The position numbers and the translations under genes are program-made. Below the pieces are notes generated by a model, which was given only the letters and a program-made list of their open reading frames with translations, was not told where the DNA came from and did no database searches. DNA of 64,000 bases from Agathobaculum desmolans ATCC 43058 (lineage in GTDB: Bacteria > Bacillota > Clostridia > Oscillospirales > Butyricicoccaceae): contig NZ_JNJN01000002.1 of assembly GCF_000701665.1 (NCBI RefSeq), positions 59,187 to 123,186 on the forward strand, read 5' to 3'. Of the stretch, positions 42,037 to 51,405 are shown in pieces (position 1 is the stretch's first letter; each line of letters opens with the position of its first letter).

Positions 42037-42267
42037 TTATTTCCAGTCTCTGTTTTGCTTATCAGAGATCGTGATTTCTCGATAAATATCCCGCACCTTG
42101 GCCGTATACTCTTCAATCAGCGCAACGACACGCTCCGGGGTCTCCCGCACGATATAGTAGTCATGGTTCATCATGATGATTTTGGTTTCCGGAATAAGTT
42201 CAATGGTTTCAATCTGCATATGGTTCAACAGAAATTGCTCCCTATTCAGCTTTGTCAAACGGATCAT
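42037..42267 (-). CDS. flbD: FlbD family flagellar operon protein
   Basis: A 76-residue protein of the small FlbD family: MIRLTKLNREQFLLNHMQIE, then ETKIIMMNHDYYIVRETPERVV. It always accompanies flgE in Firmicute fla operons; in Bacillus relatives it is linked to swarming, but the mechanism is unclear. ATG 42267 is chosen from GAAAGGGG upstream. An in-frame upstream start would run through a GC hairpin. Confidence 0.9.
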   Translation of the reverse strand: MIRLTKLNREQFLLNHMQIETIELIPETKIIMMNHDYYIVRETPERVVALIEEYTAKVRDIYREITISDKQNRDWK

Positions 42268-42291
42268 TGTACTACCCCTTTCCCGTACAAT

Positions 42292-42329
42292 GCAGGGTGC
42301 GGGGCGCGCAATTTGCGCGCCCACCCTGC
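42292..42329 (-). promoter_or_regulatory. GC-rich stem-loop between flgE and flbD
   Basis: Inner arms GGGCGCGCAA/TTGCGCGCCC and outer arms GCAGGGT/ACCCTGC form a very stable hairpin in the operon mRNA. No T run follows, so it is more likely a processing or stabilising element than a terminator. Confidence 0.65.
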
Positions 42330-42352
42330 CAGCCTTTGCTTATCGTCCTGCC

Positions 42353-43519
42353 TTACCGCTTCATGCTTACCAGGTCAGCAAGCATTTCATCGGTCACAGT
42401 AATGATCTTTGTGTTCGCCTGAAAACCACGCTGTGCGGTGATCAGGTCGGCAAATTCGGTTGCAACGTCGGTCTTGGACGATTCCAGACCTCCGGCAAAG
42501 ATTTTGGTCTTGCCGGCATTGCCGATCGCCAGATCCGGTGTCGCCGTAGCAGGATCCATATTATTCAGATAGGCACCGCCCAAAACACCGGTGCAGGTGC
42601 CGACCGTCAGGTCGCCTGCATTGTTGCCGCCCTGATAATAACCATTGCTGAGCTTTGTCAGGCCATTCGGGTTAATAACGCTCCCCACCGCGATAACGCC
42701 GACCGTGATCGGGTCGCCTCCATCGGTAACTGCGGTAATGACGCCATTTTGTCCGACGCTCAGGTTGACCGCGCTTACCTTTACCGTCGTATTCATATTG
42801 GGTCGTTCCCCGCCATTCTCAGGATACTCGAGTTCGTTTGTCCCGCCCTTACCATCCAAAGTCGGGTATATCGCACCATTCTCCTTGAGAGATCCAGTGC
42901 CATCCCCTTTGGGTGCGGCAAGCGGCAAACGGATCGGCTGCAGGCAGGCGTTCCACACGACATTTCCCTTCTGATCCGTCATGATATTGCTGCTCGTCGT
43001 GGTAGGATTTTCTACACCCTGCGGCATAAAGCCGTATACACAGTTGCCATTTGTATCGACCAGGTATCCGTCGCCGTCTAACCAGAAATTGCCCACGCGG
43101 GTCAGAGTCAGGCTGTTGGGATCCGGCTCGTAGTAGCCGGTTACCGGATCGCCCTGTCCTAACTCACCATCATTACCCACGCCCTTTATATCCGACGGCT
43201 TCGGTCCAACCAGAAAGAACCCGTTGCCATCCAGATAAAGGTTAGAGTTTACACCCGTTGGCGAATACGTGCCCTGCGCAAAGTTTAAGTCAATAGAGCC
43301 GATTTTGGAACCATAACCAATCTGTGCGGCATTGGTGCCGCCATACTGTGTACCGCCCGCTGTACTCGCCTTGGACGAAGTATACATGGATTCGGTAAAA
43401 GAGGTTACACCCGGCTTAAAGCCATATGTATTGGCGTTGGCAATATTATTGCCGATTACATTCATCTTCTGCATGTGGGTCTGCAAACCCGCAATCGCAG
43501 CATACATAGAACCTGTCAT
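42353..43519 (-). CDS. flgE: FlgE, flagellar hook protein
   Basis: A 388-residue hook subunit. The N-terminal QKMNVIGNNIANANTYGFK, the segments YSPTGVNSNLYLDGNGFFLV and LTRVGNFWLDGDGYLVD, and the C-terminal ESSKTDVATEFADLITAQRGFQANTKIITVTDEML are the flagellar-axial-family marks. GGAAGGAG lies 13 bases before the ATG. It is separated from the upstream gene by 100 bases containing the palindrome CCCCGGCCGGGG (43590-43601). Confidence 0.96.
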   Translation of the reverse strand: MTGSMYAAIAGLQTHMQKMNVIGNNIANANTYGFKPGVTSFTESMYTSSKASTAGGTQYGGTNAAQIGYGSKIGSIDLNFAQGTYSPTGVNSNLYLDGNGFFLVGPKPSDIKGVGNDGELGQGDPVTGYYEPDPNSLTLTRVGNFWLDGDGYLVDTNGNCVYGFMPQGVENPTTTSSNIMTDQKGNVVWNACLQPIRLPLAAPKGDGTGSLKENGAIYPTLDGKGGTNELEYPENGGERPNMNTTVKVSAVNLSVGQNGVITAVTDGGDPITVGVIAVGSVINPNGLTKLSNGYYQGGNNAGDLTVGTCTGVLGGAYLNNMDPATATPDLAIGNAGKTKIFAGGLESSKTDVATEFADLITAQRGFQANTKIITVTDEMLADLVSMKR

Positions 43520-43619
43520 AAGATACGATATTGCTCCTTCCAGCTATCGCACTGTCGGAAACGGTCAAACGGACACATTCCCAAAGCATCCCCGGCCGGG
43601 GACCTGCCTTCTTTTGCTA

Positions 43620-44006
43620 TTATAAAAGAACAGCGCCGTCAATATTGGTAAATACATTATCTTTCATTTCTTCCTGTGAGATCGCTGTGATCACACGGCT
43701 TTGCGGTACATTCACGATAAACGCCCGTGTCGCATCGAACACCAGAATATTTTTTGCACCCTTCGCTTGTGCACGTCCAACCGAATCGTTCAGCCGCGCC
43801 ATCAGGTCACCCGTTATTTCAATGCCGCGCTCCTCCGCACGCTGCTGAGCGTGCTTGGACAGCGCCACGCCGCCCTCCTGCGGTTCAACGCCAATGCTTT
43901 CCAGACGATGCCGCAGCAGGTCACCGAACGTGCCTGTCTCCGGGGCTGTTGTCTGACGCCGCTCCGTTCCCGCAACCGGAAACGTACCATTTAGACGCTC
44001 AATCAT
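43620..44006 (-). CDS. Flagellar operon protein of the TIGR02530 (flg_new) family
   Basis: A 128-residue protein with the family core ALSKHAQQRAEERGIEI, RLNDSVGRAQAKGAKNILVF and AFIVNVPQSRVITAI. It is found between flgD and flgE in Firmicutes and some other phyla. Its role is not known to me; location suggests hook assembly. It overlaps flgD by four bases. Confidence 0.88.
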   Translation of the reverse strand: MIERLNGTFPVAGTERRQTTAPETGTFGDLLRHRLESIGVEPQEGGVALSKHAQQRAEERGIEITGDLMARLNDSVGRAQAKGAKNILVFDATRAFIVNVPQSRVITAISQEEMKDNVFTNIDGAVLL

Positions 44007-44584
44007 AGGCGTTTTGCATCCGTTCCGCCGTTCGGAGCCGACTCATCAGGTTTCCCCTCCACCGGAGGTTTTTCCTCGGTTCCGCCGTCCGGCTTCTCTT
44101 CCACCGGAGGCTTTTCGTCAACAGGCGGCAGTTTACCAACAGCCATGATCGAATTCAGCTTATACTTTTTGCCGTCTACAAAAATGACCTGCTCTCCGTT
44201 TTCACGCGCGCTTCCCGTTACAGTGCCGACGACTTCATTCAGCTTGCCATTTACAAATTCGCCTACGGTTACGGTTTTACCCACCAAGGATGCCGAATAT
44301 GCCATCGTAGAGGCATCCGTTACGGTTGCCATAGCTTGAATCGTGGACATCTGCATCAACTGATTCATCATATCGCTTGTAGATGCGGGATTATCCATGT
44401 CCTGATTTTGGAACTGCACGATCATCAGCTGCAAAAAATCCTGCATTGTCAGCGTCAGATTATCCGAGCTGCTGTTCTGCACAAAACCGGTATGCCCATT
44501 TGTTTCTTTTGTCTTATCCGACGCGGCAGTCTGCGTGCCCGCCCCGTAGGTACGTGCTATAGTAGGTGCAAACAAATCACCCAT
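44003..44584 (-). CDS. flgD: FlgD, hook cap/scaffold protein
   Basis: A 193-residue protein with the FlgD signature QDFLQLMIVQFQNQDMDNPASTSDMMNQL. FlgD caps the hook while it grows. The usual C-terminal Tudor/Fn3 part is short (LVGKTVTVGEFVNGKLNEVVG to FVDGKKYKLNSI). The last 50 residues are a repetitive tail of PPVEEKP and GGTEEKP units. It follows fliK by 18 bases. Confidence 0.93.
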   Translation of the reverse strand: MGDLFAPTIARTYGAGTQTAASDKTKETNGHTGFVQNSSSDNLTLTMQDFLQLMIVQFQNQDMDNPASTSDMMNQLMQMSTIQAMATVTDASTMAYSASLVGKTVTVGEFVNGKLNEVVGTVTGSARENGEQVIFVDGKKYKLNSIMAVGKLPPVDEKPPVEEKPDGGTEEKPPVEGKPDESAPNGGTDAKRL

Positions 44585-44602
44585 TTACATCACTTCCTTC
44601 TG

Positions 44603-45727
44603 TCATACTGTTTCCATCTGATACAGCCCCAGACGAAGCTGACCTAAAAAGCTGTCCTGCTCATCTTGGCTCATCGTCTGCTCTTGTGCCCGTTGGTTCT
44701 GGTGCTGTTCCTGCTGCTGCCGGTTATGGCCATCATACTGCGGCTGCTGTTGCTCCTGCTGCGGCACCTGTACCTGAACATGCTGTCCAGTTCGATCCTC
44801 CAGCAGCGCTCCCAGATTGCCTGCATGCTGCGCAAGCAGCGAAGTGGTTTTGGCATTGTCCGCATGGATCAGCAGACCGATGCCTCCCGCAGTTTGTGTC
44901 AGCTCAATCGTAATCTTTCCTAAGTGCTCCGGCTTGAGCTGGATCTCTACCTTATCGCCTGTGTTTTTCAGTTCTGCCTGCACGGTATCCGCTATGCGGG
45001 CATCCATGTCAGCCGACGTTGTATCCACCGTTTGCGCAGCATCAGCTACCTTTACCGGGATGTTTTCAACATCCTGAAACACAGGCTGCTCCGCCTGTGC
45101 AACAGCAACCTGAACCGGCTTCTGCGTGTCCTCAGCAGCACTCTGCCTAAACACACCTTCACCATCTGCCTTTGCCGCCGTCGATAGCTGCGCCGTAGGC
45201 TCGCCCTGACGCATAACTGACGGGTCTGCTTTGGGGGCCTGCCCGTTCTCTACTGCCTGCAAAACTTGTCTGGGCATCTCTGATGCGGTTTCCTCTGCCG
45301 GCTGCTGTAATATGTTCTGCACATCCGATGCTGCCTGCTGCACATCCGCGCCCTTCGCCGTCACCGTTGGGACGACTGCTGCCTGCTGCAAATCAGCTAC
45401 CACAGGAACGCCGCCTTCTGCAGGCTGCTCTTCCACCGCTGCCGGCACAATGAACTGCTGCACTGCCAACGCTGCCGCCAGCTGCTGTGCTGCTGCAACT
45501 TCGTCGGCTCCATTCGTTTCCTGCAATTCCTCTGCCGGTTCTCCACTGCCCTGCGGCGCTTCCGTCTTCCCATTCATTTCCTGGGGATCCGCATTGTTTG
45601 CTGCACCGCTCTTTTTCCGTGCAAGCAAATCCTGAAAATCATTTTTGGGCGTATCATCCGCGCCTACATTACTCTTTGCAGAATACTGCAGCAGTGATTT
45701 GAGCAGCGCGATCTGTTCCGTATTCAT
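44603..45727 (-). CDS. fliK: FliK, flagellar hook-length control protein
   Basis: A 374-residue protein. The N-terminal 250 residues are Ala/Gln/Val-rich and disordered-looking, as in rulers. The C-terminal domain has the FliK_C core KVEIQLKPEHLGKITIELT and GLLIHADNAKTTSLLAQHAGNL, then a Gln-rich tail. It measures hook length and triggers the FlhB switch. It lies between fliJ and flgD. Confidence 0.92.
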   Translation of the reverse strand: MNTEQIALLKSLLQYSAKSNVGADDTPKNDFQDLLARKKSGAANNADPQEMNGKTEAPQGSGEPAEELQETNGADEVAAAQQLAAALAVQQFIVPAAVEEQPAEGGVPVVADLQQAAVVPTVTAKGADVQQAASDVQNILQQPAEETASEMPRQVLQAVENGQAPKADPSVMRQGEPTAQLSTAAKADGEGVFRQSAAEDTQKPVQVAVAQAEQPVFQDVENIPVKVADAAQTVDTTSADMDARIADTVQAELKNTGDKVEIQLKPEHLGKITIELTQTAGGIGLLIHADNAKTTSLLAQHAGNLGALLEDRTGQHVQVQVPQQEQQQPQYDGHNRQQQEQHQNQRAQEQTMSQDEQDSFLGQLRLGLYQMETV

Positions 45728-45757
45728 TCTTCCTCACCTCCTTTCACCGTGCCGCCG

Positions 45758-46210
45758 TCAACGCGCCATTCCGGACACAACACGTGCGGCCGACACAAAT
45801 TCATCAATCATCTGTTCCTCGTTTTTCTGTTCCTGCTTATGATAGGCGTCCAGCTTTTTTTCTTTCAGCTTTTCAATCGTCGCCTTATCTGTTTTAGCTG
45901 CAATCACTTCTTCTCTCTTCTGCTCTTCCGCCCTGCGCAGTTCTTCCAGAACCTTTGCCGCAGCCTGTATCTCCTTTTCCTGTGTCCGCAGCATAAGGTC
46001 ATAGCCCATTGCATCCGCTACTGTCATTCCATGCGATTTACGAACACGATATTCCTCGTTTACAGAACGGAAGCTCTGCGTAAGGCAGTCCACGACCGCC
46101 TCCTGCTCTCTGACCTTTGCGATAGCAGCTGCATGCTCGGCGCGCAACGCATCTAACCGCTGCTCCTGATAGCGCAGCACCATTTCCATTGAAAAGTGAA
46201 ACTTCTTCAT
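45758..46210 (-). CDS. fliJ: FliJ, flagellar export ATPase stalk protein
   Basis: A 150-residue coiled-coil protein (KFHFSMEMVLRYQEQRLDAL, then long heptad stretches rich in Glu/Arg/Ala). It inserts into the FliI hexamer and contacts FlhA. It lies 24 bases after fliI. Identification uses fold, size and place. Confidence 0.88.
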   Translation of the reverse strand: MKKFHFSMEMVLRYQEQRLDALRAEHAAAIAKVREQEAVVDCLTQSFRSVNEEYRVRKSHGMTVADAMGYDLMLRTQEKEIQAAAKVLEELRRAEEQKREEVIAAKTDKATIEKLKEKKLDAYHKQEQKNEEQMIDEFVSAARVVSGMAR

Positions 46211-46234
46211 CGCAGCTCCCGTCTTTCCATTGCT

Positions 46235-47536
46235 TTACTGAAGAATCTGCCGCAGTTGCTGCAGGCTTTGCTCATAGGTAAAGGATTCATTGATCCCCTG
46301 CATCAGGAACGCATTTACCTTACCTATTTTCGTGATGGCACTGTCAAGCTTGGGATTCGTTCCTGCTTTATATGCGCCTATTGCAAGCAAATCCTCATTT
46401 TTTTCATATATGCTCAATATATCTCGCAGTTCACCTGCCAGCTTGAGATGCTCCTGCGGTGCAATTTCAACCATCAAACGGGAAATACTGGCCGATACAT
46501 CGATTGCCGGATAATGGTTCGCGTTTGCCAGCTTGCGTGAGAGAACGATATGTCCATCCAAAATACCGCGCACCGTATCTGCGATCGGCTCGTTTGTATC
46601 GTCGCCTTCCACAAGCACCGTATATACACCAGTGATCGAGCCTTTCTCAAAATTCCCGCTCCGCTCCAGCAGCTTGGGTAACTCTGCATAAATGGACGGC
46701 GTATAGCCGCGCGCTACCGGTGGTTCTCCAACAGCCAACCCGATTTCACGCTGCGCCATTGCAAAGCGCGTTAAAGAATCCATCATCAAAAGGACATCCA
46801 TCCCTCTGTCACGGAAATATTCCGCGATCGCAGTTGCCACAGAGGGACATTTCATGCGGAGCATCGCCGGCTGATCCGAGGTTGCAACAACAAGAATTGA
46901 ACGCCGCATCCCCTCTTCTCCCAAGTCTTTCTGGACAAATTCCAGCACCTCGCGTCCGCGCTCGCCTACCAGAGCGATCACGTTGATATCCGCTTTCACA
47001 TTTTTGGCAATCATACCCATCAGCGTTGATTTTCCCACGCCGGAGCCTGCAAAAATACCGATACGCTGACCCTTTCCAATCGTCAACGTCGCATCAATCG
47101 CACGGATGCCAAACTCGATCCTCTCGCGGATCGGCGGTCTTGTCAACGGGTTAATGTAGGGACTGTCAACATAGTAGCTTTCTCCCTCCGGAAAAGCTGT
47201 CCCACCGTCTATCGGCTGTCCCATGGCATTGATGATGCGTCCGCGCAGGAAATCTCCCACCCGGAGACGAAGCCGCCGCCCCGTATTACGCACAAAGCTT
47301 CCGGGCGCGAGTCCGCTCATATTCTGGTAAGGCATCAAAAGCATATGCTCATTTCTGAAACCTACTACCTCCGCCAGTACCTGACTATTGGACTCCGCAG
47401 AATAGATACGACATATGTCTCCCATTGCTCCTCGCCCACCGGAAGCCTCAATGGACATACCAATAATATTTTCTATTTTTCCTGTACGGCTCAGCGTATC
47501 ACTGTCCCTAATCTGTTGGATGACCCGTTCAAGCAT
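46235..47536 (-). CDS. fliI: FliI, flagellar export ATPase
   Basis: A 433-residue AAA-like ATPase related to F1-beta. Walker A is GIFAGSGVGKSTLMGM; Walker B is MDVLLMMDSLTRFAMAQREIGLAVGEPP; and YTPSIYAELPKLLERSG is the FliI/SctN stretch. It unlocks substrates for export. It lies between fliH and fliJ. Confidence 0.97.
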   Translation of the reverse strand: MLERVIQQIRDSDTLSRTGKIENIIGMSIEASGGRGAMGDICRIYSAESNSQVLAEVVGFRNEHMLLMPYQNMSGLAPGSFVRNTGRRLRLRVGDFLRGRIINAMGQPIDGGTAFPEGESYYVDSPYINPLTRPPIRERIEFGIRAIDATLTIGKGQRIGIFAGSGVGKSTLMGMIAKNVKADINVIALVGERGREVLEFVQKDLGEEGMRRSILVVATSDQPAMLRMKCPSVATAIAEYFRDRGMDVLLMMDSLTRFAMAQREIGLAVGEPPVARGYTPSIYAELPKLLERSGNFEKGSITGVYTVLVEGDDTNEPIADTVRGILDGHIVLSRKLANANHYPAIDVSASISRLMVEIAPQEHLKLAGELRDILSIYEKNEDLLAIGAYKAGTNPKLDSAITKIGKVNAFLMQGINESFTYEQSLQQLRQILQ

Positions 47537-47567
47537 TGCTTTTCTTCCTTATTCCCATGAATACCGG

Positions 47568-48428
47568 CTATGTATTCTCCCGCACGATCGCGCGGATATT
47601 ATCCAACTGTGTTGATGCGCTCGCATCAATGATTTCATCCGGCATTTCAACAATACAGGTGCCCGGCTCTGCGTCGTGCATTGGCACAATCTTCACGTGG
47701 CTGGAAAGGCCGGACAATGCAGACGCCAACGCAGGATCTGCCTGCACCGCCCCTTTTACATCACAGTCCGCGACATAGATCTGCACCCACTCGCGCCGTT
47801 TCAGCTTATCGATTGCGGCTATCATCATCCTCCGGATAATTTCCTCACTGCTTTGCAGGCTGACATGAATGACTTTTTCCGCCACCGTAATCGCAACCTG
47901 CAGCAGTTCCTCCCGCAGACGGTCGATAGAATCGTCCCGAAGCTGCGCCGCCTGCTGCAGAAAGCGCTGCATTTCCTGAATAGACTGCTGCGCAGCAGCC
48001 TCTGTTGCCGCGGCAGTCTCTTTCCGTCCCTTTTCTGCACCATCCGCATAACCTTGGCTGTATCCTTTTTCAGCCGCCTGCTGATGTATCTTTGCTACTT
48101 CAGTCTCAGCCGCCTGCTTTGCAGCAGCGATAATTTCCTCGGCCTGCGCATGCGCATCCCGCAGCAGTGCATCTGCTTCGGCACGGGCAAAGGACAGGGA
48201 ACGCACCTGCGGAACGCTTTCCTGCACATCCTCCGGCTCCATGTCGCCGTGCTGCGTCGGCTCATCCGTCCCGGCAGACTGCGGCAGGGTCTCCCCCTCA
48301 TAGGGTACACTTTCCTTCAGCCGGATCATTTCCTCCAGCGTATCTGCCATCTGTTCGGTATCCGGAAGATGATAGTCCTCCGCCTGAGGCTTCATAAAAT
48401 ACTTGAGGATATTAGGCAATGATCTCAT
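47568..48428 (-). CDS. fliH: FliH, regulator of the flagellar export ATPase
   Basis: A 286-residue protein with an acidic N-terminus, an Ala/Glu/Gln-rich coiled coil (ADALLRDAHAQAEEIIAAAK) and a C-terminal FliH/V-ATPase-E-like domain (QVAITVAEKVIHVS, WVQIYVADCDV, IVEMPDEIIDAS). It tethers FliI to the C-ring. Start 48428 (MRSLPN) is chosen, with a GTG at 48437 as alternative. It overlaps the end of fliG by 17 bases. Confidence 0.9.
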   Translation of the reverse strand: MRSLPNILKYFMKPQAEDYHLPDTEQMADTLEEMIRLKESVPYEGETLPQSAGTDEPTQHGDMEPEDVQESVPQVRSLSFARAEADALLRDAHAQAEEIIAAAKQAAETEVAKIHQQAAEKGYSQGYADGAEKGRKETAAATEAAAQQSIQEMQRFLQQAAQLRDDSIDRLREELLQVAITVAEKVIHVSLQSSEEIIRRMMIAAIDKLKRREWVQIYVADCDVKGAVQADPALASALSGLSSHVKIVPMHDAEPGTCIVEMPDEIIDASASTQLDNIRAIVRENT

Positions 48429-49419
48429 CCTTTCCACCCTTTAGGATAATGATCTCATTCCGCTCCTCCAAATCACGAATAATGCCAACAATACGCTGCT
48501 GCGCCTCTTCCACGTCGCGGATACGCACATTGGTCGTAATTTCGAGATCCTCCTCGATATTCTGCCGCATGCGGGACGACATATTGGCAAACAGCTTGTC
48601 TGCCACTTCCCTGTTTGCCCCCTTGAGCGCCAGTACGATATCCCGCGTATCGCAATCGCGCACAAAGCGCTGTACCGAACGGTCGTCCATCTTGACGATA
48701 TCCTCGAAGACGAACATACGCTTGCGAATCTCTTCTGCCAGCTTGCTGTTGCGCTTTTCCAGACCATCGAAAACCGCTTTTTCGCTGGAACGCTCCAAAT
48801 TGTTCATGATAGCAGCAATCTGGTCCAGTCCGCCGACCTGTACCTTTTCGGTTACGATAATATTGGCAAACTTCTTCTTCAGTTCTTCTTCCAGCATTTT
48901 CACTGCGTCGGGCGAAGCACTCTCCATGCGGGCGATATTCTCCACAACGCGCAGCTTTTTATTTGCCGACAGCTCCTCAATGACTGCTGCAGCCTTATCT
49001 GGATCCACATAGGACAGCACCAGCGCAATCGTCTGCGCACGCTCATGCTGTAACGTAGAAAGAAGCGTTTTCGCGTCCGTTTTATCCAGAAACGAGAAGG
49101 CACGGTTCGTCAGCGCCTTCGTCACCTTGCTAAGCAGCTGATCGGCCGCCTGATCGCCAAAGGCCTTTTGCAGCACTGACCGGGCATACTCCATCCCGCC
49201 CTCTGTGACAGCCTTGTTAGTCAGGCACATCTGGTAGAATTCTTCCAGCACCTGCTCTGTCCGTTCTGTCGGGACATGCCCCAGCTTGGCAACCTCAAGC
49301 GTCAGCTGCTCCAGCTCATCCGGTCCCATATATTGATAAATACGCGACGCCTTATCTGTCCCCAGCGCAACAATCACTGTGGCGGCTCTTTGCTGCGGAG
49401 TCAACTCCTGATCAGCCAT
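48412..49419 (-). CDS. fliG: FliG, flagellar motor switch protein
   Basis: A 335-residue C-ring protein in three armadillo-like domains: N-terminal (AATVIVALGTDKASRIYQYMGPDE), middle (QHERAQTIALVLSYVDPDKAAAV) and C-terminal with charged torque helix (FVFEDIVKMDDRSVQRFVRDCDTRDIVLALKG). ATG 49419 (MADQELT) has AGGGG nine bases upstream. It overlaps fliF by eight bases. Confidence 0.97.
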   Translation of the reverse strand: MADQELTPQQRAATVIVALGTDKASRIYQYMGPDELEQLTLEVAKLGHVPTERTEQVLEEFYQMCLTNKAVTEGGMEYARSVLQKAFGDQAADQLLSKVTKALTNRAFSFLDKTDAKTLLSTLQHERAQTIALVLSYVDPDKAAAVIEELSANKKLRVVENIARMESASPDAVKMLEEELKKKFANIIVTEKVQVGGLDQIAAIMNNLERSSEKAVFDGLEKRNSKLAEEIRKRMFVFEDIVKMDDRSVQRFVRDCDTRDIVLALKGANREVADKLFANMSSRMRQNIEEDLEITTNVRIRDVEEAQQRIVGIIRDLEERNEIIILKGGKDEIIA

Positions 49420-51022
49420 TTGCACCGTCCCCTTTTAACCAAATCCGTATCATCTGCGCTGCGATCTCCGGGTTTTCCTCTGTAAATTTCCGGATATCCT
49501 GTTTCAACTCCATGCTCTTCTCGTTTTGGATATCCAGCAGACTTTCCCGCCGCTCGCGCTCTGCGCGCTCCGCAGCAGCAAGCGCTGCCTGCTGCTCCAA
49601 CTCTTCCAAAGCCGCCTTCGCCTTTTTACGGCGATGCTGTATGATAAGCAACAGAATAACCAGCATGAGCAGAAGTCCTGCCGCGCCCGCAATCGCATAT
49701 ATTGCCCATTTAGGCAGCTGCAGCCCGCCAATCGGCAAACCGTCTGTACCATCCGGCGTATCCGTGTAGAATGGTGCGATCAGCACATTGATTTTATCTG
49801 CCTGCACCTCGCGCGCAATGCCTGCAGCACGGGCAATATGACTAGTCAACTGTGCCGCCGCAACATTACTCGCGGCATTCTGATTGATCGTTACCGCAAT
49901 CATCACATCGGTAACAACCCCGGAATTCTGCTCGCTCTGCTCGACAGAGGAATTCACCTTGTGATCTTCGGTTCCTGCGTTCTTGATCCAGGTTTCATCC
50001 CCGTTAACCGCACCCTGCGATTCCATGTAAGTTTCAATGTCCGCATTGGACTGCGTACCGACTACGCCGCCTGCGGTGGCTTCATCCCCCCGCATCAGCT
50101 GCTGGTCATATTCCCGCTGCCCAATGATCCCTTCCCCATCAGGCGCTCCTTCCGGAGAGGTATAAACTGTGTTTTCCTGTACGCGCCGGCTGACATCTAC
50201 CGTGCTGGTCACGCTGACCCGCACGTTATCCGCCCCGTAAATCGGCGTCAGCGCCTGCATTACTTCCCCGCGCACGCGGTTATTTACCTGATTTTCCAAC
50301 CGCAGCTTTAAATCAGATGCCGAGGAAGTCGTGTTGTTTTCTGCGCCCGGCATATAGCTGTTGCCGACCGAATCCGTAACCGTAATGCTGCCGAACTCCA
50401 GTCCTTTTACGCTGCGGGCAACAAGATTTCCGATTGCATCAACATAATTCTCCGGTAATGCACCGCCATCCTGCATGGTTACAAACACAGCAGCGGTCGC
50501 AGGCGTTGCGTTTTCACTGTCAAGGACATAGCGCTGATCCGATCCCTCGGAGATATTGACCACCGCATCCTTAACACCCTCAAAGCAGCGGATAACCGCC
50601 GCCATTCGGTCCTGCAGCTCATAGTTGCGCACCGTGTCCCTGTCCGAGTCGCTTGCCATCATGCTGATATTGTTGAAATAGGTGTCGTAACCGAAACCTG
50701 ATTTCGGATAACCGTCCAGCAATAACTTTGCTTTCAGGTCTGGCTCCTGCGCCGCGGGTACTTTAATCGCATCTCCCTCGATCTTATAATCCGTAGCGCC
50801 GTACTCTTCCAGTTTTCCCACAATAGCTGACGCCTCATCGGTTGTCAGTCCTGTAAACAGCGTTTCGTAAGGGCGATTATTCAGCACCACAGCAACGATA
50901 ACGGATACGATAATTACTGCCACAATAATAATTGCTGCAGTAATTATCCTCTTCTTCTTATTTTCTCCTTCAAAAAAGCTTTTCACTTTGTTGAGGTTGT
51001 TTTGCAGTTTTTCTTTCACCAT
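49412..51022 (-). CDS. fliF: FliF, flagellar MS-ring protein
   Basis: A 536-residue membrane protein with one N-terminal helix (about 26-48, ITAAIIIVAVIIVSVIVAVV), a large outer region with ring-building motifs (FTGLTTDEASAIVGKLEEYG, AVNISEGSDQRYV) and a second helix near 430 (WAIYAIAGAAGLLLMLVILL), then a FliG-binding tail (PEIAAQMIRIWLKG). ATG 51022 (MVKEKLQ) is preferred over an upstream TTG. It lies after fliE. Confidence 0.95.
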   Translation of the reverse strand: MVKEKLQNNLNKVKSFFEGENKKKRIITAAIIIVAVIIVSVIVAVVLNNRPYETLFTGLTTDEASAIVGKLEEYGATDYKIEGDAIKVPAAQEPDLKAKLLLDGYPKSGFGYDTYFNNISMMASDSDRDTVRNYELQDRMAAVIRCFEGVKDAVVNISEGSDQRYVLDSENATPATAAVFVTMQDGGALPENYVDAIGNLVARSVKGLEFGSITVTDSVGNSYMPGAENNTTSSASDLKLRLENQVNNRVRGEVMQALTPIYGADNVRVSVTSTVDVSRRVQENTVYTSPEGAPDGEGIIGQREYDQQLMRGDEATAGGVVGTQSNADIETYMESQGAVNGDETWIKNAGTEDHKVNSSVEQSEQNSGVVTDVMIAVTINQNAASNVAAAQLTSHIARAAGIAREVQADKINVLIAPFYTDTPDGTDGLPIGGLQLPKWAIYAIAGAAGLLLMLVILLLIIQHRRKKAKAALEELEQQAALAAAERAERERRESLLDIQNEKSMELKQDIRKFTEENPEIAAQMIRIWLKGDGANG

Positions 51023-51076
51023 TAATTCCGCCCTGTTCCCCAACTACCGATACTTCCGGCTGTGTATCCACAGCTG

Positions 51077-51388
51077 TTATATGCTCATGCGGGACAGCTC
51101 ACTGTACGCATCGAGCGCCTTGTTGCGAAGCTGAACCAGCAGCTCCACTGACATTTGTGCCTTTGTACTCGCGATTGTCCGAATAGCGGGGTTGTCCAGC
51201 TGTCCTGTCGCCATCAGATACTCCGCCCTGTTTTTTTCCTGATCGGTCTGCCTCACATTATCAATCGCCTCTTGGAATATCTGCTCAAAAACCGGAAGCG
51301 CCGTTCGTTCAGAACGCTTCTGCTCCTCTTTCCCCATGGAAATAGGCAACGTATCCCATAAAGGCTGTATATTGGAAATTGCCGCCAT
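51077..51388 (-). CDS. fliE: FliE, MS-ring/rod junction protein
   Basis: A 103-residue helical protein. The C-terminal core is FEQIFQEAIDNVRQTDQEK, IRTIASTKAQMSVELLVQLRNKALDAYSELSRM, which matches FliE. GGAGGA lies eight bases before ATG 51388. Confidence 0.92.
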   Translation of the reverse strand: MAAISNIQPLWDTLPISMGKEEQKRSERTALPVFEQIFQEAIDNVRQTDQEKNRAEYLMATGQLDNPAIRTIASTKAQMSVELLVQLRNKALDAYSELSRMSI

Positions 51389-51405
51389 CCTTACGTTCCT
51401 CCTGT

